Positions 1 through 8,400 of a stretch of DNA of 21,081 bases are shown here, piece after piece; the first letter of the stretch is position 1; every line of letters starts with the position of its first letter. The notes under the pieces were generated by a model. That model had not been told where the DNA came from. It searched no databases and saw only the letters and a list, made by a program, of their open reading frames with translations. Origin of the DNA: Chlamydiota bacterium (GTDB lineage: Bacteria; Chlamydiota; Chlamydiia; Chlamydiales; SLFE01); contig JAAKFL010000011.1 of the NCBI GenBank assembly GCA_011065065.1, positions 1 through 21,081 on the forward strand. Direction: 5' to 3'. A program made the position numbers and the translations under genes.

Positions 1-1690
1 TCGATAATGTGAAATATTTTTTAAGCAAATTTAACTCACTCGTGAGTTCCAAAACGTCTCTTTCGGCAAATAAAGACTTAATGTTTTGAATCATTTTCAA
101 AGGATCCTGCAACTCAAAATGAGGGAAAGTGATCAATTTCCTTAAATCTTTTTTCTCATACTCCTGAGACACGAGAATCATTTTAAATTCATTTGCCAGA
201 CGTTCATCAGGGATAAAACAGTGGATATTTCTCACTAAAGCCCTCCGAGCAGAACGATTCCTTGCAATTTCTAACGCCAAAAGCATCTTAAACTGTGGAT
301 CCTCAATGTTAAAATCCTCAATGTGACGTGCAAGTTGTTCTGGACCCAGATCAGTCTTTGCAATTTGAAGTGCCAGCTTTTTTCTTAAACTCAAATCATC
401 AATACGAAACTTCTTAACATTTAGGACAAAATACTCAGCACCTGTACGATGTTTCACGATTTTTTGAGCCAAATCATTGATAAACTCACGATTTGAAAAA
501 CCAAAATCCTCAATGTGTCGTACCAATTCTCTAGCCCCATCATTATACTTGACAATTTCCAAAGCAAGCTTCTTTAAAAATTCTTCATCACAAAATGCAT
601 ACTCTCGGTATTGCGCAATATTTTCAGCAAGAGATGAAGCCCCTAAAGCATGCTGGACAATTTTCAACAGATATTCCCGAATGATTTCTGGATCTTCAAA
701 AAACTTCTTTAGACTTTTTGCCAGAGCACTAGCACCGCTGCGATGAGCCACAATTTTAAGTGCATAGTCTGGCCGTAATTTTGGGTCCACAATAAATTTA
801 TCGATCTTTCCAGCAAGACCACAACTCCCTAAATTAAGCTTAACCATTTCATCTGCAAGTTCTTTTAATACTTTAGGATCATCGATTTTAAACTCATCTA
901 TATTGCTTGCGAAAAATAAAGCAGCGAGCTCAAATTTAACAAGTCTCCGTGCTAAATTCTGAAGAAAATCTCGATCCTCAAATGCAAATTTATCAATATC
1001 AGTGGCAACAGACCTAGCACCTTCATCATGTTTTGTCATTTCTAAAGCAAGTGATTGCTTAAAATGTGTATCCGCAAACTGAAATAAGTGAGGGTGACGG
1101 GTAATTTCTTGAGCAGTTTCCTGACACTTGGCCATCTTCATGATAAAAGCCTGTTTTACCTCAACATCTGGAAAACTAAGCTTATCAATATTTTTAAACA
1201 AATTTGATAGCCTCGATCTATAGTCAACTAAATAAGACTCTAAATTATTAAGATTCAGAGTAGCGGAATCCCCCACTAAAGTTAATATTCCAAATTCAAA
1301 CAAGTTATTGATGACTATCCTTTTCATTTTAACGTTTAAAAGCCTATTTTTAGATAATAGTTGCCTGGAATGAGTCATAACAAAATAGAAATGGCAATAC
1401 GCAATTTTTTTAAAAACGGCTAAGAATAACTCTGTATTTCCTTTCATTTCATCTAACATGTCCCAGTCAATGCCAGAATCGGATCGGGAACTCTCGATGA
1501 TACGTGAGACGATTTCATCGGTAATTTCATTCAATGATTTTTTACAATCATCGCTTTCCGGAGCTCTGAGCATTTTTTTCCAAACTTTTGCGGTTTTCTG
1601 ATGTGACTCGTTGTATCGAGGCTTTTTATTAGAAGAATATGGGATTTCATTCTGTATATGAATACTGTTGTTTAAATGATTGATATTCAC
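1..1690 (-). CDS. Helical-repeat protein, N-terminal 563 codons (partial)
   Basis: An open frame runs from a GTG at 1690 to the left edge without a stop, so the C-terminus is outside the window. An AAGGG Shine-Dalgarno-like stretch lies 5 nt before the GTG. The first ~45 residues are polar and basic. The middle and end hold at least five tandem units of about 32 residues with the pattern hydrophobic-V-x-x-x-x-GA-x-x-L-x-x-x-I-x-x-F-x-x-x-D-x-x-F-x-x-x-L-A, which suggests a two-helix solenoid repeat; the GA pair and the F at the turn recur. The protein at 5495-8782 has the same style of repeat on the same strand, so the two look like paralogues. I do not recognise a catalytic domain in the visible part. 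Function is unknown; a protein-binding scaffold or secreted effector is only an inference. If the GTG is not used, the first ATG is about 40 codons downstream. Confidence 0.8.
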   Translation of the reverse strand, partial: MNINHLNNSIHIQNEIPYSSNKKPRYNESHQKTAKVWKKMLRAPESDDCKKSLNEITDEIVSRIIESSRSDSGIDWDMLDEMKGNTELFLAVFKKIAYCHFYFVMTHSRQLLSKNRLLNVKMKRIVINNLFEFGILTLVGDSATLNLNNLESYLVDYRSRLSNLFKNIDKLSFPDVEVKQAFIMKMAKCQETAQEITRHPHLFQFADTHFKQSLALEMTKHDEGARSVATDIDKFAFEDRDFLQNLARRLVKFELAALFFASNIDEFKIDDPKVLKELADEMVKLNLGSCGLAGKIDKFIVDPKLRPDYALKIVAHRSGASALAKSLKKFFEDPEIIREYLLKIVQHALGASSLAENIAQYREYAFCDEEFLKKLALEIVKYNDGARELVRHIEDFGFSNREFINDLAQKIVKHRTGAEYFVLNVKKFRIDDLSLRKKLALQIAKTDLGPEQLARHIEDFNIEDPQFKMLLALEIARNRSARRALVRNIHCFIPDERLANEFKMILVSQEYEKKDLRKLITFPHFELQDPLKMIQNIKSLFAERDVLELTSELNLLKKYFTLS

Positions 1691-1762
1691 AAAAACCCTT
1701 AATTAAAAAAAAATATTGATAATCAATTATAGTACAGAAAAACTATAATTGCAATATCAATA

Positions 1763-1855
1763 AAACAGGATATACAGGATCGTAAACGACAGGATAGACA
1801 GAATCTATCCTTTATCCTGTCTATCCTGTCGTTTACGATCCTGTTTATCCTGTTT
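1763..1855. repeat. AGGAT-unit hairpin 1 (42-bp arms)
   Basis: The arms at 1763-1804 and 1814-1855 pair over about 42 bp with two mismatches, leaving a loop of about 9 nt. Each arm is a row of units ending in AGGAT (for example ATACAGGAT, AGACAGGAT). It begins 17 nt past the stop of the kinase-like gene (stop at 1873, minus) and lies upstream of the partial repeat-protein gene. Placement fits a terminator or 3'-end stabiliser, but there is no clean T-run. It is related to the hairpins at 4450-4544 and 5415-5493. Confidence 0.85.
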
Positions 1856-1872
1856 CAAATACGGAAATAGTA

Positions 1873-3150
1873 TTATAAGTTAAGATACCCTCTGATCGAA
1901 TGATCGTTCCGATACGCTCCAAGCTCCTCCAATGTTCCAGATGTATGAGCCATCTTGATCAACACCTCAGCTTTTTCATAAATGCGATCCTTCATTTCCT
2001 GAGACATAAATCCAGTCACCTTCTCTTCAATCTCTTGAACCACTTTGTCAATTTCCCTTTTTCGAAGATTCTGCTGGATGAACTTTTTAGTCTCGGGAGT
2101 CATCTCATGACGTGCAATCTTCAGAGTCCTCCATAAATACTGACTCTTTCCTCCCAAAGTATATCCCGATGGATTCCCTAAAGAAAATCCCCTGTCATGA
2201 TCAATTGCGTGGATTCTTTTGAGTTCTGGTGAACCATTCTTTTCCGTGTATTCAACCATCCAATTTCCATGATGACGATCCAAGTTGTTGATCAAATAAT
2301 CATAAACTGCAAATTTTTGAAACATCTCAATTTCATTATTTGTGTAGTTATCTCGACTCTCAAATTTGTCTTTGATCTTGTCGAATTCAGCAATCTTTTC
2401 TCCGATTTCCTTTTTTGCCATAAGCTGAAATGACCCTTCAACCCCGTCAAATGTAGCCAGCCTTGTCGGAGGAACCAATTTTCCAAATCCTGCTTTTGAA
2501 GAGACAATATAGGCTGCTTCTTCCGCCTGAATTCCCGACTTGGGCCCAGCTTTCAAATAGTAGGGTTGATTAAAGATAAAATACTTCAAAAATCCATCAT
2601 GGATTCGCTTCCATAATGATGTCCTATCCGTCGACACTTTAAACAAACCCAAACGCTTTCCATTCACCCCTCTCAAAAATTCCGAGCCCGACATTCCAGA
2701 ACCAGCGGCTTCTCTTCCATATCCGAGCTTTAAGGCAAAACGTGCTTTGGCAATCTTCCGGTTAATCCTATGATCAGAGTCGTGTACTAAATGAGGCTGC
2801 ATCAGCTTGTCATGCCGATTCTTTCTAAGATCAGCATCCAAGAAATTCTGCAGCTCTTTGTTTTGAGCTATTGTCTCATAAATAGCCACTTTCCCCTTTC
2901 CAGACTCAAGAGATGGAACCACTTTAAAAAAAAGTTTATTAACTAGATCTTTGAGCTGCTGATTATTGAGATCCTGATCGCCGGAACTCACTTTCTGACT
3001 GATTTCTCGTACCAGATCAAGAGCATTCTTTTCATACTGTTCATGAGGAAATGAATATAACCACTGCTTTAACCCATATCCAGCAGCATCATGTTCCTGT
3101 TTCTCCTGGAATTGATGAAAATTATGATCTAATTTTGATATTAACGACAT
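1873..3150 (-). CDS. PI3/PI4-kinase-like protein, candidate effector
   Basis: A 425-residue protein whose central part follows the type II phosphatidylinositol 4-kinase plan. A glycine/serine-rich nucleotide loop (GSGMSGSEF, about 150-158) is followed by the strand LGLFKVS with the candidate ATP-binding lysine K171. A segment at about 209-234 (EEAAYIVSSKAGFG.LVPPTRL) matches the family's conserved A-AY...VPPT stretch. The catalytic loop is NNLDRHHGNWMV (289-299, with D291, H293 and N296). The metal-binding segment IHAIDHDRGFS (313-323) has D317. The N-terminal 140 residues and the helical tail are not recognised. The start at 3150 has a GAGGG motif 6 nt upstream. I infer phosphorylation of a phosphoinositide inside a host cell; a protein-kinase or other nucleotidyl-transfer role of this fold is possible. 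It is divergently transcribed from the gene at 3291 and followed by a long hairpin. Confidence 0.75.
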   Translation of the reverse strand: MSLISKLDHNFHQFQEKQEHDAAGYGLKQWLYSFPHEQYEKNALDLVREISQKVSSGDQDLNNQQLKDLVNKLFFKVVPSLESGKGKVAIYETIAQNKELQNFLDADLRKNRHDKLMQPHLVHDSDHRINRKIAKARFALKLGYGREAAGSGMSGSEFLRGVNGKRLGLFKVSTDRTSLWKRIHDGFLKYFIFNQPYYLKAGPKSGIQAEEAAYIVSSKAGFGKLVPPTRLATFDGVEGSFQLMAKKEIGEKIAEFDKIKDKFESRDNYTNNEIEMFQKFAVYDYLINNLDRHHGNWMVEYTEKNGSPELKRIHAIDHDRGFSLGNPSGYTLGGKSQYLWRTLKIARHEMTPETKKFIQQNLRKREIDKVVQEIEEKVTGFMSQEMKDRIYEKAEVLIKMAHTSGTLEELGAYRNDHSIRGYLNL

Positions 3151-3256
3151 ATTAAACCCTCAATTTTATCCTTTAATTCTATTTTAAATTCTAAAAATTA
3201 AATATTTTTAAATATATTATTAATTTAATATAAATTTTTTAAATTAAATATTTACA

Positions 3257-3284
3257 TTGTCAAAAATGAGAATCCATGTAGAAT
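3257..3284 (+). promoter_or_regulatory. Predicted promoter of the 3291 gene, possibly leaderless
   Basis: TTGTCA (3257-3262) and TAGAAT (3279-3284) are separated by 16 nt. The -10 box ends 6 nt before the ATG at 3291, so transcription would begin at or next to the start codon. No Shine-Dalgarno motif is visible in front of that ATG. The rest of 3151-3290, between the two divergent genes, is very AT-rich, and a promoter for the minus-strand kinase-like gene cannot be picked out uniquely. Confidence 0.4.
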
Positions 3285-3290
3285 ACCAAT

Positions 3291-4427
3291 ATGGTTAAAA
3301 TTTATGATTCGAGTACGATCGACGACCTTCCGTGGCCGGATAATGAGGAGGGAGGTTACGCGAGGAATTTCCTGATTCCCTTCATTAAAAATGGCCCAGA
3401 CACCTACATTGAGAACGTCAAAACTGAACTTGTTGCGCTCCATATTGATGATCATGTGCTGCCTGTCACGATTAGCAACATCCATCCCGACAATTGCTTC
3501 GTCTGTTCTCCCTCTTCTTTTTACGGAGGATTTTCAAAAGAGCGTGTTAAAGCCATCGAAAATGACCTTTTAAAAGCTCTTCTTTTTCCAGCGGTTAACT
3601 TATTGCATACGGGGCTCAAAAAGGGGAAACTGGACAAAGTGGTCTATGTCAACAACTGGTTGCTGTCCACGAACCTGTACCCTAAATTATCTGATGATCA
3701 GCTGGTCAGAATTCGGGATCATTTAATTGAGCAATACCCTGACCACGCCATTGCCTTTCGTTCCATCAACAAGGTGGATAGTTTGCATTGTTTTCGAGCT
3801 TTGGGGAATGCGGGATTCCATCTTGTCGCAACAAGACCCATTTATATTGTAGATGCCGCCCAAAATGAGCACTTTAAATCACGCATGATCAAAAGCGACC
3901 TCAAAATTCTTAGAAATACGGAATACGAAGTCATTGACGGCAGTCAACTGACCGATCAAGATATTCCCCGTATTGTTGAAATTTACCGCATGCTCTATGT
4001 CGATAAGTATTCTCAGTTAAATCCCAAATTGACTGAAAAGTTCATTAAAATAATTATTGAAAATAGGATATTAACGTTGAAGCTCCTAAGGAAGGATGGG
4101 CGTGTTGATGGAGTCTTAGGCTATGTCATTCGAAATGGAGTGATCAATTCTCCTTTATTTGGATATGACACATCCCTCCCCAAAGAGCTGGGACTCTATC
4201 GCATGATTTCGGTTTTGCTTTCACTTGAAGCCAAAGAGCATGGCTTGTTATTGAATATGAGTTCTGGAGCCGGCAGTTATAAAACACTGCGAAGAGCCAA
4301 GCCCTATATCGAATACAATGCCGTCTACACGAAGCACCTGAGACTAAAGCGTCGAGTCCCATGGGCCATTCTGAAGACGCTGATGAATCGTCTGGCGTCG
4401 CCTCTCATGGTCAAACTGGATAACTGA
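3291..4427 (+). CDS. GNAT-fold-like hypothetical protein
   Basis: A 378-residue soluble protein without a signal peptide or membrane segment. The second half (about 200-345) has the strand-helix rhythm of GNAT/FemAB-like acyltransferases: a helix containing VEIYRMLYVDKYSQLNP, strands around ILTLKLLRKDGRVDGVLGYVI, and a C-terminal MSSGAGSYKTLRRA segment, which resembles the end of CelD/FemAB-like transferases where an acyl-CoA or lipid-linked substrate is held. The first half is not recognised. This is a fold-level guess; substrate and pathway are unknown. It stands alone on the plus strand, diverges from the kinase-like gene, and is followed 22 nt later by a long hairpin. The ATG at 3291 is the first of the frame and no good ribosome-binding site precedes it. 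Confidence 0.6.
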   Translation: MVKIYDSSTIDDLPWPDNEEGGYARNFLIPFIKNGPDTYIENVKTELVALHIDDHVLPVTISNIHPDNCFVCSPSSFYGGFSKERVKAIENDLLKALLFPAVNLLHTGLKKGKLDKVVYVNNWLLSTNLYPKLSDDQLVRIRDHLIEQYPDHAIAFRSINKVDSLHCFRALGNAGFHLVATRPIYIVDAAQNEHFKSRMIKSDLKILRNTEYEVIDGSQLTDQDIPRIVEIYRMLYVDKYSQLNPKLTEKFIKIIIENRILTLKLLRKDGRVDGVLGYVIRNGVINSPLFGYDTSLPKELGLYRMISVLLSLEAKEHGLLLNMSSGAGSYKTLRRAKPYIEYNAVYTKHLRLKRRVPWAILKTLMNRLASPLMVKLDN

Positions 4428-4449
4428 GACCCCTATCGGGAAATAAACA

Positions 4450-4544
4450 CATCCTGTCCATCCTTTTTATCCTTATATCCTGTTTTTTTTAGCACTTGGG
4501 AACAGGATATAAGGATAAAAAGGATGGACAGGATGGACAGGATG
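4450..4544. repeat. AGGAT-unit hairpin 2 (perfect 35-bp arms plus an extra unit)
   Basis: The left arm 4450-4484 pairs perfectly with 4501-4535 around a 16-nt loop. The right side carries one additional 9-bp unit (GGACAGGAT, to about 4544), so the outer end of the left arm could pair with either copy. The hairpin lies 22 nt after the stop of the 3291-4427 gene and about 110 nt before the HdeD-like gene. The rest of 4428-4652 shows nothing else I can support beyond the ribosome-binding site of the next gene. Confidence 0.85.
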
Positions 4545-4652
4545 TTCTTTAAATGTTTGATAATAAACAGACTGAATATTAAGACTTTACGAAAGACTTG
4601 AATTATTAATAACTTCAATGCAATTTAAGGTCAGGTTAAAAAGGAGTATTAC

Positions 4653-5171
4653 ATGGAAACAATTAGAGAAAATAAACCTTTCTTCATTTTTGAAAGTATT
4701 TTGTTTATTATTATGGGGATCATTGCCATTGCGATTCCACAAATATTTACTGTTGGATTGACGTTATTGGTTGGATTCCTGTTTATTATTGGGGCAGTTA
4801 TTCAAGCAGCACGCTGTTTTCAAATTTCAGGAGCTGCAGATATTGGATCATCTGCTGTGAGTGCGGTGATTTATGCTGTGATTGGGATTCTGATACTTCT
4901 GCATCCGACAGTTGGGATCTTATCCCTCACGATGTTACTGGCAATTATTTTCTTTGCCCAGGGGCTCATTCAGCTGTATTGGGGCTTTACATCACAAAGG
5001 TTAAGACGATGGGGTTGGTGGATATTCAGTGGATTGATTTCAATTGCATTGGCGTTGATTATTTGGTGCGAATGGCCCTATTCAGCGGCTTGGTTTATTG
5101 GATTGTTAGTTGGAGTTAATCTGATTTTTTATGGATTCAGTTTGTTATTCATTACTCTTGAAGCTGAATAA
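4653..5171 (+). CDS. HdeD/DUF308-family membrane protein
   Basis: A 172-residue integral membrane protein with about six hydrophobic segments in three pairs: residues ~12-30, 36-55, 65-83, 88-110, 122-140 and 145-168. Segments are separated by short polar turns such as HPTVGI and TSQRLRRWGWW. Length, segment count and the repeated G-I-L-xx-HP type turns fit the HdeD/DUF308 family. In enterobacteria HdeD is linked to acid resistance; the exact role of most family members is not known. An AAGGAG motif lies 6 nt before the ATG, fixing the start. A hairpin terminator follows 5 nt after the stop. It is not in an operon with its neighbours. Confidence 0.85.
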   Translation: METIRENKPFFIFESILFIIMGIIAIAIPQIFTVGLTLLVGFLFIIGAVIQAARCFQISGAADIGSSAVSAVIYAVIGILILLHPTVGILSLTMLLAIIFFAQGLIQLYWGFTSQRLRRWGWWIFSGLISIALALIIWCEWPYSAAWFIGLLVGVNLIFYGFSLLFITLEAE

Positions 5172-5176
5172 AGAAG

Positions 5177-5204
5177 AGTGCAGCGTATTACGCTGCACTT
5201 TTTT
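5177..5204 (+). terminator. Rho-independent terminator of the HdeD-like gene
   Basis: A 9-bp perfect stem, AGTGCAGCG / CGCTGCACT, with a 5-nt loop (TATTA) is followed directly by a T-run, just after the stop at 5171. The small minus-strand gene ends at 5203 from the other side, so the stem may serve both genes, although the T-run favours the plus strand. Confidence 0.9.
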
Positions 5205-5349
5205 ATTTTCTTCCATATAAAATTGAAATTCCCATGATAGCAGCCGCGAAAATCAACGTGATAACATCGATTTTATTTTCGGATGAAACATTTCTTAAGT
5301 TTCCAAATCCATCATGCATATTTTTAGGGGCAACACGTGGTATATTCAT
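5203..5349 (-). CDS. Small single-span membrane protein, 48 aa
   Basis: Unrecognised. The start at 5349 is chosen because an AAGGAG motif (5357-5362) lies exactly 7 nt upstream. Longer reading to 5469 would run through the hairpin repeat and is rejected. The protein has a polar N-terminal half with MNIPRVAPKNMHDGFGNL, then one hydrophobic segment (about 29-45) ending in the short basic tail YGRK. This looks like a tail-anchored or single-span small membrane protein. It converges with the HdeD-like gene and the two share the terminator region. No function can be assigned. Confidence 0.6.
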   Translation of the reverse strand: MNIPRVAPKNMHDGFGNLRNVSSENKIDVITLIFAAAIMGISILYGRK

Positions 5350-5414
5350 ATTTGAACTCCTTATTATGGTTACGGGTAATAATGATAAGCGATTTAAGTC
5401 TTTTTGAAAAGGAA

Positions 5415-5493
5415 AAACAGGATAATAGGATAGCAAGGATGGACAGGATAATGATCCCATCCTGTCCATCCTTAATATCCTATTATCCTGTTT
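5415..5493. repeat. AGGAT-unit hairpin 3 (35-bp arms)
   Basis: The arms 5415-5449 and 5459-5493 pair with two mismatches around a 9-nt loop. The hairpin begins 1 nt after the stop codon (5495-5497, minus) of the large repeat-protein gene, the position expected for a terminator. Its unit layout (8, 8, 9, 9 nt ending in AGGAT) is the same as in the hairpin at 4450-4544, with different spacer bases that are matched in both arms. Confidence 0.85.
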
Positions 5494-5494
5494 A

Positions 5495-8400
5495 TTAACT
5501 CAAACGGTAACAATATGAAATTTCATATGGCCCATCATGAATACCATATCTGGCATCACAGTACTCATAAGGAGCTTTTAATGACAATGACTTCACGACC
5601 CCATACAACTCGAGGGAAGAATTGGGGATACTTGAAATCAAGTCAATCCCCATTTTTTGTGCACGTTCAGTGGCAAAATTCTGTAAAGCACGCTGATATT
5701 GAAAACTTAAATTGGTGGGATAAACACGCTCAAAAAAGAGCACAGGTTCATTTTTCTCGTTCAAGAGTAGCCGCAAGATCGATCGCCCGATAATTCTGCC
5801 GGTACTATCTTTAATGGCGAGAACTCGATGTTTACCATCCTGAACGTATCCCATCAATGCCTTATTATATTTCGAAAAGCCGTTAACCCTTTGACAACTT
5901 CCTGCGACCTCAGTCCCACATAAAAATAGGTCTAAATAATGATCGCTGTCGACGATGATTAAATCATCCTCTTTTTTCTTAGCGGGGGGTTTTAAGACAT
6001 CTCTCAGAACATCTATGTCATTTAAAAACTCGTGATCAGACTTTATTTGACGTACAGCTTCTTCAATTTCATTAATCAACTCAGGAGAGAGTGAATCAGG
6101 ATTTTTGACTAAACCAACAAGAAGAGCATCTAAGCTTTCGTTAACTGAGGTCTCTTTAGTGATTGGGATGCTTAACAAGGACGCCAGTCGAGGCAACGAG
6201 TTAATCGGAAGGTGTCCGTCTCTTATTCTCAATTCAATAAACTCTTTAGGGTCAAATTTTTTCTCGGAAGCATTTTTGGGGAGATAAGCAGATAATGGTC
6301 CAATTTGGCCAGCCTTCCATTCTTCTTTGAGACCTTCTTTCTTAAAAACCTCACTCAAATGAAGAGAATTTTCATATCTCTTTTCATTAAATTCACCCGA
6401 TACCACATCTTGCACGAAATCTCGTAAAGAGCTGAGAACGATTTCTTTATCCTCCTCACCAAGATCTTGTAAACCAGCAGCGTAAACAGGAAGAGCTTCA
6501 GGATGTCTACCGGAAAAGAACAGCTCGTTGATTTTATCAGGATTTTCAACAGCTAATCCTGGCAGTAGCTCACCAAATTGCCGAACCAATATGGACAACA
6601 TTTGTTTATGATTTTCGCTGCTTGAGTCGACAACAATACTCCCCTCTTTTCCTATCAAAAAAAGAGCATTCAAAACATTCAACTCTGCGAATAATTCATG
6701 TTTCTTTTTATTATCCTCTAACTGCATCAAGTATCTTAAGAGCGTGCATATTTGCCCTTTTTCCATATTCGATGATTTTTCTAATTGATAAAGGGCTGAT
6801 AAGAGAGCGCAAAGTTTAACTCCATCTCTCTGAAACATATTTCTATAAATCTTTCTGGTCGCTCTATCTTTTTTTGTCGGATTTTTGAATGTCTCCCTAA
6901 ATGATTGAATTTCCTCCACTTCAGCAGTCTCTGACTCTTCTTCGAGAAGTTTTTGTTCCAATCCATTGAGAGCTAATTTTGTTAAAGATGATCGTGAAGA
7001 TTTTGTGATTTCTCTAAGAAATTCTCTTCGACTAGCTTTGGGGCGGTCTTGCAATTGTCTCAAAAACTTATTCACCATCACATATCTGAGCTCATGATCG
7101 CGTAAGTTAAAGAGACTTCTAATGATTCGCGATTTAAAGACTTCATTTCGAAGTTTTGGATCTGTGATGAGGAATGTAATCTTCATGATGGTGTAATACA
7201 ACCAAACACTTAATTTCGATCGCAATTCGCCATCAATTTTTGAAAGATCGTCAATACATTTTAACAATGAATCATACCTCTCTACGAAAGCTCTTATTTT
7301 TTGAAGATCTTTTAAACTCACTGAAATTGAGCCCTTATTTTTTCTAAGTGAGCCGAAAATGACATTAAATGCTTGATTAAATGTGGCTAAATTTGGTCGA
7401 TCTTCTTCAGCAAATGAAAAGTATTTTTGAACAATATCGCAAGCTGACAGTAATTTGATCTTTTCATCATCTTCAACAGGGATTTGACGAAGGATCTCAA
7501 TCTTCTCGTTAATGTCCTGATTCACCTCCGACCACTTCATAAGAGGTTTGATCATTATGGACAAAAACTTTTCTTTAGTGTAGTAGTCATGGTATAATTT
7601 ATAATTTGATTTGAGAGATTTAATTACATGAGGATTTTGAATATCAAATATATCAATATTACGATAAATCTCGCCAGCTGACACCAATTGATGTGCCGCA
7701 ATATCGCATGCCATTTCAATTAAGAATTTTTGCCCCATTGGAGTCGCAGGATGTAAATCCAATCGATGAATATGGTTAATCACGTCTTCAATCCATGGTG
7801 TAACACTACTTCTCAATTCTTGAAGAATCTTATCCGCTATTTTTTTCTTAAATCTGGGGCAGGTAATGCCAAATTGATCAAAATGTTGTACAAGCTCCCT
7901 TCCACCGCTAGGATACTCAAGAATCTTATTTGCAAGTTCAAGAAGAATATCTGTACCTTCAAAGCCAAATTGATCGATATGACTCGCCAACTCATAAGCT
8001 GTTCTTTCCGTCTCAACAAATTGAAAAGCTAATTCTATATTGGTTGCTCGATCAAAGCCAAATTTATCGATATTATAAAGGACTTTACTCGGCTGTATCT
8101 CAATGATATTTTGCGCAATCATCTTGATAAACTCGATATCATCGATACCGAATTTGTCGATATTTTTGGAAAGGTAATGCTGGAATGTCCCATCAAGGCT
8201 CGCCAGAAGAGCAATTTTTTTTCGGAGCTCTATATCAGGACACTCAAATTCCTCAATGTATTGAGACAGGAGATGAAAATAATCACGATCGTGATAAAGA
8301 ATCTCGACAAGTTCAAATTTAAAACTTCGGTTAAAACCAAATACCTCAAAGTTGCGCATGAGGAGAAGGGTTCCCCGCCCTGATTTTGTAAGCAGTCTCC

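Noticed and set aside
1763..1855. CRISPR-like array
   Set aside because: The units are 8-9 bp with no constant spacer, and the two halves are inverted relative to each other, not direct repeats.
4433..4618. Minus-strand 61-codon frame whose product resembles a lipoprotein signal (LFILISCSQ)
   Set aside because: The frame is mostly the reading of the AGGAT-unit hairpin; the hydrophobic stretch comes from ATCC/TAT-rich repeats. No ribosome-binding site was seen.
5350..5469. Longer N-terminus for the 48-residue protein
   Set aside because: It reads through the hairpin at 5415-5493 and past the good ribosome-binding site at 5357-5362.
5515..5793. Plus-strand 92-codon frame opposite the end of the large repeat protein
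   Set aside because: It lies wholly antisense to a well-supported domain, has no ribosome-binding site and has an unlikely His/Trp-rich composition.
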